Part shown: positions 1 to 5,834 of the stretch, in pieces
Position numbering within the stretch: the first letter of the stretch is position 1
Layout: every line of letters begins with the position of its first letter
Assembly: GCA_025963345.1 (NCBI GenBank)
Contig: JAOPUS010000260.1
Span: 1 to 5,834 of the forward strand
DNA from: Blastococcus sp.
GTDB taxonomy: Bacteria; Actinomycetota; Actinomycetes; Mycobacteriales; Geodermatophilaceae
Reading direction: 5' to 3'
DNA length: 5,834 nt
Made by a program: the position numbers and the translations under genes
Notes under the pieces: generated by a model
The model's database searches: none
Seen by the model: the letters and a program-made list of their open reading frames with translations, nothing else
What the model was told of the DNA's origin: nothing

Positions 1-1165
1 TGTTGATCACCCGGCGGATCCGCTCGCTGCCGCCCTCGGGGGCGAAGGTCAGCCCGGAGCGTCGGCCGTTGCGGGAGAGCTCGTTGGCCAGGGTGACGTT
101 GAAGGCGTCCACGCGGGTCGACGGCAGGCTCAGGCTGGTGTTGGTGCCCTCGTAGCGGTCGGCGAGCTCCTTGGCCAGCTGACCGATCTCGGAGTGGTCG
201 GCGCTGGACAGCGACAGCAGCCCGACCTCCTCGTAGCCGGTCGCCTTGAGGCCGGCGTCGACCATCGAGCCGATGCCGGTGATCGTCCGCTCGCGCACCG
301 GGCGGGTGATCATCCCGGCCTGGCAGAAGCGGCACCCGCGGGTGCAGCCCCGGAAGATCTCGACGCTCATCCGCTCGTGGACGCTCTCGGCGAGAGGCAC
401 GATCGGCGTCTTCGGGTAGGGCCACTCGTCGAGGTCCATGACGGTCCGCTTGCCGATCCGCGCCGGGACGTCGTCCCGGGTGCGCGTGACCGCCGCGATC
501 GTGCCGTCAGGGCCGTAGGACACCGCGTAGAAGCGCGGCACGTACACGCCGTCGACGCGCGCCAGGCGGGACAGGAGCTCGACGCGGCCGCCCGGCTTGC
601 CCTGCGCCTTCCATGCGGCGACGACGTCGGTGATGTCGCCGACGACCTGCTCGCCGTCCCCGAGGACGGCGCAGTCGACGAAGTCGGAGACCGGCTCGGG
701 GTTGAACGCGGCGTGCCCACCGGCGACGACGACGGGGTGGGACTCGTCCCGGTCGACCGCGTGCAGCGGGACGCCGGCGAGGTCGAGCGCCTCGAGCAGG
801 TTCGTGTAGCCGAGCTCCGTGGCGAAGCTGACGCCGAGCAGGTCGAAGTCCCGGACCGCGCGGTGTCCGTCGACGGTGAACTGGGGGACGCCGTTCTCGC
901 GCATGAGTGCGGCGAGATCCGGCCAGACGGCGTAGGTGCGCTCGGCCAGGGCGTCCGGGCGCTCGTTGAGCACCTCGTAGAGGATCATGAGGCCCTGGTT
1001 GGGGAGCCCCACTTCGTAGGCGTCGGGATACATCAGCGCCCAGCGCACAGCGGCGCCGTCCCACGGCTTGACCTGCGCGTTCAGCTCACCGCCGACGTAC
1101 TGGATCGGCTTCTGGATCTGAGCCAGCAGGGGCTCGAGGCGCGGGTAGAGAGTCTCACCAGTCAT
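1..1165 (-). CDS. B12-binding-like radical SAM protein, TIGR03960-like (C-terminus cut by window edge)
   Basis: The minus-strand frame is open from an ATG at 1165 to the left edge, giving 388 residues without a stop. Residues about 105-175 resemble the cobalamin-binding-like fold of B12-binding radical SAM enzymes (LLGVSFATELGY at 109-120, VAGGHAAFNPEP at 147-158, LGDGE at 168-172), but the N-terminal part shows no DxHxxG base-off B12 motif. The radical SAM cluster motif is clear: C274-x3-C278-x2-C281 in FRGCTRGCRFCQAG, which should bind a [4Fe-4S] cluster and S-adenosylmethionine. Further support is LLSLSSADH near 316-324 and the family-typical APEGGSERIRRVIN at 375-388. By recall this matches TIGR03960, a family of unknown substrate. 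In actinobacteria it often precedes a DUF2344 (TIGR03936) gene and an RNase E/G gene, which would lie outside the window. The start is chosen because it gives the family-like N-terminus and a TAnnnT box lies just upstream. No good Shine-Dalgarno sequence is visible. Family call strong, substrate unknown. Confidence 0.9.
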   Translation of the reverse strand, partial: MTGETLYPRLEPLLAQIQKPIQYVGGELNAQVKPWDGAAVRWALMYPDAYEVGLPNQGLMILYEVLNERPDALAERTYAVWPDLAALMRENGVPQFTVDGHRAVRDFDLLGVSFATELGYTNLLEALDLAGVPLHAVDRDESHPVVVAGGHAAFNPEPVSDFVDCAVLGDGEQVVGDITDVVAAWKAQGKPGGRVELLSRLARVDGVYVPRFYAVSYGPDGTIAAVTRTRDDVPARIGKRTVMDLDEWPYPKTPIVPLAESVHERMSVEIFRGCTRGCRFCQAGMITRPVRERTITGIGSMVDAGLKATGYEEVGLLSLSSADHSEIGQLAKELADRYEGTNTSLSLPSTRVDAFNVTLANELSRNGRRSGLTFAPEGGSERIRRVIN

Positions 1166-1174
1166 GACCGGTCC

Positions 1175-1180
1175 AGGGTA
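1175..1180 (-). promoter_or_regulatory. Possible -10 box for a leaderless radical SAM transcript
   Basis: Read on the minus strand, TACCCT (TAnnnT form) ends 9 nt before the ATG at 1165. That places a transcription start within a few bases of the start codon. Together with the lack of a Shine-Dalgarno sequence, this fits the leaderless mRNAs common in actinobacteria. No recognisable -35 element is present. This is inferred from spacing only. Confidence 0.35.
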
Positions 1181-1209
1181 GACGCCGGTGCTCCGGCCAC
1201 TCCCCCCGC

Positions 1210-1230
1210 GGCGAGATCGCCGATCTCGCC
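1210..1230 (-). terminator. Perfect 9-bp dyad after the protease gene, candidate terminator
   Basis: GGCGAGATC (1210-1218) and GATCTCGCC (1222-1230) are perfect inverted repeats around a 3-nt loop. The dyad begins 4 nt past the stop codon of the upstream protease gene on the minus strand. There is no T-tract after it, as is common for GC-rich actinobacterial terminators. Its centre also lies about 50 bp upstream of the presumed start of the radical SAM transcript, so an operator role is possible instead. Confidence 0.4.
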
Positions 1231-1234
1231 CCGC

Positions 1235-2323
1235 TCAGAGCTCGCCGAGCGTGACCTGCAGATCCTGTGCGGCGCCACCCCGGTTGATCGTGACCGGCAC
1301 CTTGTCGCCCGGCTTGAGATCGGCGAGGACGGCGCCGAGCGCCTCCGGCGTCGGCGTCTCCTTGCCGTCGACGGCCACGATCACGTCACCGGGCTTGATG
1401 CCGGCGGCCTCGGCCGGGCCACCGGGGACCACGTCCACCACACCGACCCCCACCGGCTTTCCCGACGGGTCGACGACCGTCGTGATCCGCACCCCCAGAG
1501 CCGCCCGGCCCGAGTCGGTGACGGTCCCGGTTGCGACGATCTGGTCGGCGAGGCGCTTCACCTGGTTCGAGGGGATGGCGAATCCGATCCCGGGCGCCGC
1601 TCCGCCCTCCTGCGGGCTCACGGCCGCGAGCGTGGGGATCCCGACGACCTCGCTCGTGAGGTCGACCAGGGCGCCTCCGCTGTTGCCCGGGTTGATGTCG
1701 GCAGAGGTCTGGATCGCGTCCGGGAGCGTGGCACCGGGTGATTCAGGCGTGACCGGCTCACTGACGGTGCGCCCGGTGGCGGAGACGATGCCGTTCGTGA
1801 CGGTCGCCTCCAGGCCCAACGGGTTGCCCATGGCCAGCACGAGCTGCCCGACGCGGACCTTGGACGAGTCGGCGAATGCCGCCGGCTTCAGCTGGTGGTC
1901 GCCCGAGACCCGGATGACAGCGAGGTCGTTGGGCGGATAGCTGCCGACGAGCGTGGCCGGCAGAGAACCCGCAGTCCCGGAGGCGAGCACCTCGAACTGC
2001 TGGTTGCCGCCCACCACGTGTGCGTTGGTGACGATGTCGCCCTGGTCGTCGTAGACGACGCCGGAGCCGAGGCCGGTGCTGGTCCGGATCTCGACGACGG
2101 ACGGGAGCACCTGGTCGATGACCTGCTGGTAAGCGGCCTCCAGCGAGGCTGCGCCTGACGCGACCGCTTGCCGCGAGGTCGATGAGCTCGCCGCCCCATC
2201 CGACCCTCCGCCCGACGTGCAGCCGGCGAGGGCGATGACGACCGCCCAACCGACCAGAAGGCCCGGGAGCCACCGGCGGCGAACGGCGCGGAACGACTGG
2301 CTGGCGGCTCTCCTGGTGCCCAC
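1235..2323 (-). CDS. HtrA/DegP-like serine protease with PDZ domain, predicted lipoprotein
   Basis: Predicted 362-residue envelope protease. Using the GTG at 2323 as residue 1, an arginine-rich n-region and a hydrophobic stretch lead to a lipobox, VIALAGC, with lipidated Cys35. A Ser/Gly-rich linker follows. The trypsin-like domain (about 62-268) has all three catalytic residues: His102 in TNAHVV, Asp133 in NDLAVI and Ser215 in PGNSGGAL. A PDZ domain (about 274-360) carries an ALGVRI carboxylate-loop-like start and GGPAEAAGIKPGDVIVAVDG. The architecture is that of HtrA-family proteases, which degrade or refold damaged exported proteins. Most actinobacterial HtrA proteins are anchored by a transmembrane helix, so a lipid anchor is less usual. 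A GTG at 2365 in the same frame adds 14 residues and would give a protein of 376. I prefer 2323 because GGAAGG lies 8 nt upstream and the signal peptide then has normal length. The gene lies downstream of ndk on the same strand; whether it shares that operon is unclear. Confidence 0.92.
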   Translation of the reverse strand: MGTRRAASQSFRAVRRRWLPGLLVGWAVVIALAGCTSGGGSDGAASSSTSRQAVASGAASLEAAYQQVIDQVLPSVVEIRTSTGLGSGVVYDDQGDIVTNAHVVGGNQQFEVLASGTAGSLPATLVGSYPPNDLAVIRVSGDHQLKPAAFADSSKVRVGQLVLAMGNPLGLEATVTNGIVSATGRTVSEPVTPESPGATLPDAIQTSADINPGNSGGALVDLTSEVVGIPTLAAVSPQEGGAAPGIGFAIPSNQVKRLADQIVATGTVTDSGRAALGVRITTVVDPSGKPVGVGVVDVVPGGPAEAAGIKPGDVIVAVDGKETPTPEALGAVLADLKPGDKVPVTINRGGAAQDLQVTLGEL

Positions 2324-2331
2324 GGCCTCGG

Positions 2332-2337
2332 CCTTCC
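2332..2337 (-). promoter_or_regulatory. Ribosome binding site supporting the 2323 start of the protease
   Basis: On the minus strand GGAAGG lies 8 nt before the GTG at 2323, a normal Shine-Dalgarno distance. The alternative GTG at 2365 has only a G-run ending 2 nt away, which is too close to act as a typical site. Confidence 0.4.
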
Positions 2338-2370
2338 GGTGGGACCCGACGCGCTCCCCATGCACGGCCC

Positions 2371-2405
2371 CCCGGGATACCCGGGTCGCGCCAGGGCGAA
2401 CCCGG
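2371..2405 (-). terminator. Overlapping G/C-rich dyads after ndk, weak terminator candidate
   Basis: Two alternative hairpins occupy the ndk-protease gap. One pairs CCGGGT (2381-2386) with ACCCGG (2400-2405), with an inner CGCC/GGCG pair at 2389-2392 and 2395-2398. The other pairs the two CCCGGG copies at 2371-2376 and 2380-2385 around a 3-nt loop. They share bases, so only one can form at a time. No T-tract follows. They could end the folC-ndk transcript or merely reflect high GC content. The upstream protease start candidate (2365) lies just beyond them. Confidence 0.3.
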
Positions 2406-2439
2406 CCCGGCGAGACTTCCCGGGCGCGGGGATCGACCG

Positions 2440-2850
2440 TCAGCCCAGGTCGGGGAAGAACAGGCCGATCTCGCGCGCCGCGGACTCGGGCGAATCCGAG
2501 CCGTGGACGATGTTGTTCTGCACCTCGAGGGCGAAGTCGCCGCGGATCGTGCCGGGCGCTGCCTTCACCGGGTCGGTGGCGCCGGCCAGGGCGCGGAACG
2601 CCTCGATCGCGCGCGGGCCTTCGACGACCAGCGCCATCAACGGGCCGCTGGTGATGAACTCGACCAAGGAGCCGAAGAACGGCCGCTCGCTGTGCTCGGC
2701 GTAGTGGGTCTCGGCGACCCCGGCAGTCAGCGTGCGCAGCTCGGCGGCCACCAGGCGCAGCTCCTTGCGCTCCAGCCGGGTGATCACCTCGCCGACCAGG
2801 CCGCGGGCCACGCCGTCGGGCTTGACGAGGACGAGAGTGCGTTCAGTCAC
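2440..2850 (-). CDS. ndk: Nucleoside diphosphate kinase
   Basis: Complete 136-residue protein, the usual length for bacterial Ndk. It moves the gamma-phosphate from ATP to other (d)NDPs through a phosphohistidine intermediate, keeping NTP and dNTP pools balanced in the cytosol. The family landmarks are in place: LVLVKPDGV with Lys10, the HYAEHSERPFF segment (Tyr50, Phe58), TSGPLMALVVEG at 67-78, GATDP at 90-94, APGTIRGDFA with Arg103, and the active-site NIVHGSDS with catalytic His116. Translation starts with GTG at 2850, which yields the standard N-terminus. It begins 11 bp after the stop of the DUF4233 gene. Its only Shine-Dalgarno-like bases, AGG overlapping that TAG stop, are 10 nt away, so translational coupling to the upstream gene is likely. 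No residue looks out of place. Confidence 0.97.
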   Translation of the reverse strand: MTERTLVLVKPDGVARGLVGEVITRLERKELRLVAAELRTLTAGVAETHYAEHSERPFFGSLVEFITSGPLMALVVEGPRAIEAFRALAGATDPVKAAPGTIRGDFALEVQNNIVHGSDSPESAAREIGLFFPDLG

Positions 2851-2861
2851 GGGGCGGCAGC

Positions 2862-3269
2862 CTACGGGGTGGGCGCGGCGTCGCCGTCCCCGTCATCGGG
2901 TTCGGGCACCCGGGGCGCCCCGAAGGGGGTGCCGAGCAGCTCCTTGCGCACCTGCAGCAGGTACAGCCAGATCAGCACGAAGGCGCCGGCCACCAGCCAC
3001 ATCACGCTGGAGAAGAGGCCGGTGAGCAGGAGCGGGACCTGCAGGGCGGTCCCGACGACCACGCCCTGAGGACGGCGCTGCACCCCCGCGGCCAGGATGA
3101 GGAGGACGGCCAGTACCAGCAGGTACGTGAGCCGGCCGCCGGTCAGCCCGTCACCGCTCTGCGCGATCCCGCGCGGGACGAACAGGGTGGCCAGGCCCGC
3201 GAGCACCAGGATGCCGGCCGCGGCGCCGCCCAACGCCCGTGCGGCGCGGACCGGGTCGGGGGCCGTCAC
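2862..3269 (-). CDS. DUF4233-like small integral membrane protein
   Basis: Predicted 135-residue inner-membrane protein of unknown function. Four hydrophobic segments are visible, at about residues 14-32, 47-63, 68-88 and 89-106. The positively charged residues in the 2-3 turn (RR at 65-66) and after helix 4 (RK at 108-109) suggest those sides face the cytoplasm. The tail from about 118 is Pro/Asp-rich and acidic (PEPDDGDGD). From memory, small proteins of this pattern between folC and ndk in actinobacteria belong to DUF4233; position, length and helix count all agree. The start is a GTG at 3269 with a strong AGGAGG 4 nt upstream. It lies 73 bp after folC and 11 bp before ndk, so it is probably co-transcribed with both. 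That context gives no firm functional clue. A link to folate or nucleotide metabolism would be guesswork. Confidence 0.85.
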   Translation of the reverse strand: MTAPDPVRAARALGGAAAGILVLAGLATLFVPRGIAQSGDGLTGGRLTYLLVLAVLLILAAGVQRRPQGVVVGTALQVPLLLTGLFSSVMWLVAGAFVLIWLYLLQVRKELLGTPFGAPRVPEPDDGDGDAAPTP

Positions 3270-3273
3270 AGTC

Positions 3274-3279
3274 CCTCCT
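3274..3279 (-). promoter_or_regulatory. Strong ribosome binding site of the DUF4233 gene
   Basis: A consensus AGGAGG on the minus strand lies 4 nt before the GTG at 3269, extended by flanking G bases on both sides. It is the best Shine-Dalgarno match in the window and fixes the start of this gene. The rest of the 73-bp gap after folC shows no clear promoter or terminator. Confidence 0.7.
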
Positions 3280-3342
3280 CGCTGGCGCTCGTCGATCCCG
3301 TGCCGGGCCGTGCTGTGTTCACGCGCGACCTCGCACGCTCGG

Positions 3343-4710
3343 TCACGAGCGCCGTCCCGCCATGAGGCTGCGGGCCTCCCCCGCCGTGATCACGCTGCCG
3401 GTCACCAGCACACCCGAGCCGCCCAGCGCGTCGTCCGGGCCGGCCTCGGCCAGTTCGATCGCCTCCGACACGGCCTCGGCGAGCCGGGGCGAGACGCTCA
3501 CCCGGTCGGCGCCGAAGATGTCGACGGCCAGGGCGCCGAGCTCGTCGGCGGGCATGGCGCGCGGTGAGCTGTTCTGGGTGACGACCAGTTCGGCGCAGAC
3601 GTCCTCCAGCGCCGCGAGCATCCCGGCGACGTCCTTGCCGGTGACGCAGCCGACGACCCCGATCAGCCGGGTGAAGTCGAAGGACTCCTTGATCGCGTCG
3701 ACGGTCGCAGCCATGCCGGCCGGGTTGTGCGCGGCGTCGACCAGCACGGTCGGCGACGTGCGCACCCGCTCCAGCCGGCCGGGCGAACGCACCGCGGCGA
3801 AAGCCGCGCGCACGGTGTCCTGCTCGATGGGGCCGGTCGCGCTGCCGGCGCCGAGGAACGCCTCGACCGCGGCCAGGGCGGTGACCGCGTTCTGCGCCTG
3901 ATGGGCACCGAACAGCGGCAGGAAGATCTCCTCGTACTCCCCGCCCAGCCCCTGCAGCCGCACCTGCTGGCCGCCGACGGCGACGCGCCGCTCCAGCACG
4001 CCGAACTCGGTGCCTTCGCGGGCCACGACGGCCTCCACCTCGACCGCGCGGCGGACCAGGGTGTCGAGAGCGCCGGGCTCCTGGTGGGCCAGGACGGCGA
4101 TGGCGTCGGCCTTGACGATCCCGGCCTTCTCGCCGGCGATCGTGGCGACGTCGGGCCCGAGGTACTCGGCGTGGTCGAGCGCCACCGGGGTGACGACGGC
4201 GACCCTCGCGTCCGCGACGTTGGTGGCGTCCCACGTCCCGCCCATGCCGACCTCGATGACGGCCACGTCGACGGGCGCGTCGGCGAACAGCGCGTAGGCC
4301 ATGCCGACCATGACCTCGAAGAAGCTCATCGGGACGTCGCTGCCCGCGTCGACCATCTGCACGTAGGGGGCGATGTCGTCGTAGGTCTCGACGAAGCGCT
4401 CGGCGCTCACCGGCTTGCCGTCCAGGACGATCCGCTCCCGGATGGACTGCAGGTGCGGGCTCGTGAAACGGCCCACACGCAGGCCGAACCCGCGCAGCAG
4501 CTCGTCGATCATCCGCGCCGTCGTCGTCTTGCCGTTGGTGCCTGCTACCTGCACGACCGGCATCGCCCGGTGCGGGGAACCCAGCAGGTCCACCAGCGCG
4601 GTGACGCGGGTCAGCGACGGCTCGAGCCGGCTCTCCGGCCAGCGGGCCAGCAGCTCCTTCTCGACCCGGACCATGTCCCGGCTGCTGTCACCGGTGCTGC
4701 TGCTGCTCAT
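3343..4710 (-). CDS. folC: Folylpolyglutamate synthase / dihydrofolate synthase
   Basis: Complete 455-residue Mur-ligase-family enzyme that adds glutamate to dihydropteroate and/or tetrahydrofolates using ATP, a cytosolic step that makes and retains folate cofactors. Visible motifs, in order: P-loop VAGTNGKTTTAR (Gly57-Lys61-Thr62), folate-site RFTSPHLQ at 81-88, FFEVMVGMAY at 130-139, EVGMGGTWDATNV at 153-165, LDH at 178-180, and GEKAGIVK at 193-200 with Lys200 as the likely carbamylated metal-site lysine. In the C-terminal glutamate-ligase domain, PGRLE is followed by DAAHNPAG (Asp325-His328-Asn329-Pro330). The ATG at 4710 is chosen because it gives the normal family length. The frame stays open to 5037, but that extra stretch is antisense to valS and looks unlike protein of this family. 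Upstream bases are only weakly Shine-Dalgarno-like (GAG); a CATCCT box 7 nt before the ATG could be a poor -10 of a leaderless start. First gene of the probable folC-DUF4233-ndk operon. Confidence 0.96.
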   Translation of the reverse strand: MSSSSTGDSSRDMVRVEKELLARWPESRLEPSLTRVTALVDLLGSPHRAMPVVQVAGTNGKTTTARMIDELLRGFGLRVGRFTSPHLQSIRERIVLDGKPVSAERFVETYDDIAPYVQMVDAGSDVPMSFFEVMVGMAYALFADAPVDVAVIEVGMGGTWDATNVADARVAVVTPVALDHAEYLGPDVATIAGEKAGIVKADAIAVLAHQEPGALDTLVRRAVEVEAVVAREGTEFGVLERRVAVGGQQVRLQGLGGEYEEIFLPLFGAHQAQNAVTALAAVEAFLGAGSATGPIEQDTVRAAFAAVRSPGRLERVRTSPTVLVDAAHNPAGMAATVDAIKESFDFTRLIGVVGCVTGKDVAGMLAALEDVCAELVVTQNSSPRAMPADELGALAVDIFGADRVSVSPRLAEAVSEAIELAEAGPDDALGGSGVLVTGSVITAGEARSLMAGRRS

Positions 4711-4739
4711 CCATCTCAGGATGCCAGCCGTCGGGTTCC

Positions 4740-4745
4740 TAGGAT
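4740..4745 (+). promoter_or_regulatory. Probable -10 box of a leaderless valS transcript
   Basis: TAGGAT matches the actinobacterial TAnnnT -10 form and ends 7 nt before the valS ATG at 4753, so transcription should start at or within a base or two of the start codon. No TTGACA-like -35 is evident. The box is half of an 8-bp palindrome, TCCTAGGA (4737-4744), and AGGATG occurs twice in the gap (4718-4723 and 4741-4746). The whole divergent region with folC is only 42 bp, so the two promoters would overlap or abut. Confidence 0.5.
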
Positions 4746-4752
4746 GAGGCAC

Positions 4753-5834
4753 ATGGTCACCGACACCCGCACCCCGGATCCTGCTGCGCCGGGAGCGATC
4801 GGCGGCGTACCCGAGAAGCCCTCGCTGGACGGGCTCGAGGAGAAGTGGGTCGCCCGCTGGGCGGCCGAGGACACCTATGGCTTCGACCGGGACACCGCCC
4901 TGCAGGCTCCCCGGGAGCAGACCTACTCGATCGACACCCCGCCGCCGACCGCGAGCGGCTCCCTGCATGTCGGCCACGTCTTCAGCTACTCGCACACCGA
5001 TTTCATCGCCCGGTACCAGCGCATGCGCGGCAAGCACGTCTACTACCCGATGGGCTGGGACGACAACGGGCTGCCGACCGAGCGCCGGGTGCAGAACTAC
5101 TACGGCGTCCGCTGCGACCCGGCCCTGCCCTACGACCCCTCCTTCGAGCCGCCGGAGAAGCCCGGCAAGGACCAGATCCCGATCTCACGACGCAACTTCA
5201 TCGAGCTCTGCATGCGGCTGACCGCCGAGGACGAGGCCGAGTTCGAGAAGCTGTGGCGCCGGGTCGGGCTGTCGGTGGACTGGTCGAACGTCTACCGGAC
5301 GATCTCGGAGTCCTCGCGCGCCACGGCGCAGCGGATGTTCCTGCACAACCTGGCCCGCGGTGAGGCCTACGCCCAGGAGGCGCCGACCCTCTGGGACGTC
5401 ACCTTCCGCACCGCGGTGGCGCAAGCCGAGCTGGAGGACCGCGAGCGGCCCGGCGCCTACCACCGGATCGCCTTCTCCGGCCCCGAGGGACCGGTCTTCA
5501 TCGAGACCACCCGACCCGAGCTGCTGCCCGCCTGCGTCGCGCTGGTCGCGCACCCCGACGACGAGCGCTACCAGCCGCTGTTCGGCAAGACGGTCCGGAC
5601 GCCGCTGTTCGACGTCGAGGTCCCGGTCGTGGCGCACCGCCTGGCCGAGCCGGACAAGGGCTCGGGCATCGCCATGATCTGCACCTTCGGGGACCTCAAC
5701 GACGTCTCCTGGTGGCGGGAGCTGCAGCTGCCCACCCGCCCGGTGTTCGGGTGGGACGGCCGGCTGGTCGCCGACCCGCCGCCCGGGGTGGACTCCCCCG
5801 CGGCCGCCGCCGTCTACGCCGAGCTGGCCGGCAA
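4753..5834 (+). CDS. valS: Valyl-tRNA synthetase, archaeal/rickettsial-type (C-terminus cut by window edge)
   Basis: The first 360 residues of a class I aminoacyl-tRNA synthetase, roughly 40% of the usual 800-plus. It charges tRNA-Val with valine in the cytosol and edits mischarged threonine. The HIGH motif appears as HVGH at 72-75 within PPPTASGSLHVGH. It is followed by MGWDDNGLPTERRVQN at 100-115, the signature of the archaeal/rickettsial-type ValRS (PRK13208-like). The common bacterial form has GTDHAGIATQ there. The start of the inserted CP1 editing domain is present: ETTRPELLPACVALVAHPDD at 251-270 and GSGIAMICTFGDLNDVSWW at 303-321. The KMSKS loop and anticodon-binding domain lie outside the window. 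ATG 4753 is the first plausible start and sits 7 nt after a -10-like box without a Shine-Dalgarno sequence. It is transcribed away from folC, whereas in many actinobacteria valS precedes folC on the same strand. Identity as ValRS is strong; the type assignment rests on recalled motifs. Confidence 0.95.
   Translation, partial: MVTDTRTPDPAAPGAIGGVPEKPSLDGLEEKWVARWAAEDTYGFDRDTALQAPREQTYSIDTPPPTASGSLHVGHVFSYSHTDFIARYQRMRGKHVYYPMGWDDNGLPTERRVQNYYGVRCDPALPYDPSFEPPEKPGKDQIPISRRNFIELCMRLTAEDEAEFEKLWRRVGLSVDWSNVYRTISESSRATAQRMFLHNLARGEAYAQEAPTLWDVTFRTAVAQAELEDRERPGAYHRIAFSGPEGPVFIETTRPELLPACVALVAHPDDERYQPLFGKTVRTPLFDVEVPVVAHRLAEPDKGSGIAMICTFGDLNDVSWWRELQLPTRPVFGWDGRLVADPPPGVDSPAAAAVYAELAG

Noticed and set aside
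194..1741. A 515-codon open frame on the plus strand.
   Set aside because: It spans the opposite strand of two well-supported minus-strand genes and the gap between them. Its product is Arg/Asp/Val/Gly-rich with no domain motif, as expected for antisense of GC-rich coding DNA.
1188..1940. A 250-codon plus-strand frame.
   Set aside because: Antisense to the protease gene; low-complexity Ser/Thr/Pro composition and no recognisable domain.
1758..2361. Two minus-strand frames (171 and 157 codons) inside the protease gene.
   Set aside because: Both are frame-shifted readings of the protease, rich in Arg/Pro/Ser with no motifs. The correct frame carries the full catalytic triad and PDZ domain.
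3270..3342. Possible small gene or regulatory RNA in the folC-DUF4233 gap.
   Set aside because: Only the ribosome binding site of the next gene is recognisable; no convincing hairpin, promoter box or short reading frame with its own start signals.
3266..4234. A 322-codon minus-strand frame.
   Set aside because: It overlaps folC in another frame and encodes long Arg/Gly runs typical of a shifted reading of GC-rich sequence.
4711..5037. N-terminal extension of folC in the same frame (up to 564 residues).
   Set aside because: The extra stretch lies antisense to the valS catalytic core, shows no folate-ligase similarity, and the ATG at 4710 already gives a normal-length FolC.
5185..5637. A 150-codon minus-strand frame opposite valS.
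   Set aside because: The valS frame carries clear editing-domain motifs over the same bases; the antisense product has no family features.

Overview
The window is GC-rich throughout, with strong third-position G/C bias, GTG starts and a gene order (folC, DUF4233 membrane protein, ndk) characteristic of Actinomycetota. The organism is most likely a high-GC actinomycete. A Geodermatophilales/Frankiales-type genome would fit, but I cannot fix the genus from sequence alone. No rRNA, tRNA, CRISPR array, insertion sequence, phage gene or attachment site is visible. This is a housekeeping region with six protein genes, two of them cut by the window edges.

Layout, right to left along the minus strand. 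A 42-bp divergent gap at 4711-4752 separates valS (plus strand, runs off the right edge) from folC (minus strand). folC is followed by a small four-helix membrane protein (DUF4233-like) and then ndk, spaced 73 and 11 bp apart, which looks like one operon. A 116-bp gap with G/C-rich dyads (measured to the start preferred here) leads to an HtrA-like serine protease with a lipoprotein signal peptide, a trypsin-like domain and a PDZ domain. A compact 21-nt dyad and a possible leaderless promoter separate it from a B12-binding-like radical SAM protein (TIGR03960-like) that runs off the left edge. That radical SAM gene, open through the first 1165 bases on the minus strand, is masked by a long open frame on the opposite strand.

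Functionally, ValRS charges tRNA-Val, FolC makes (poly)glutamylated folates for one-carbon and nucleotide synthesis, and Ndk balances nucleoside triphosphates. The HtrA lipoprotein probably does envelope protein quality control. The roles of the DUF4233 protein and the radical SAM protein are not known from sequence.

I see no convincing new multi-gene system. The points most worth a second look are the archaeal/rickettsial-type ValRS in divergent orientation at the place where many actinobacteria carry valS upstream of folC, the apparently leaderless starts of valS and the radical SAM gene, and the lipid-anchored form of the HtrA protease.
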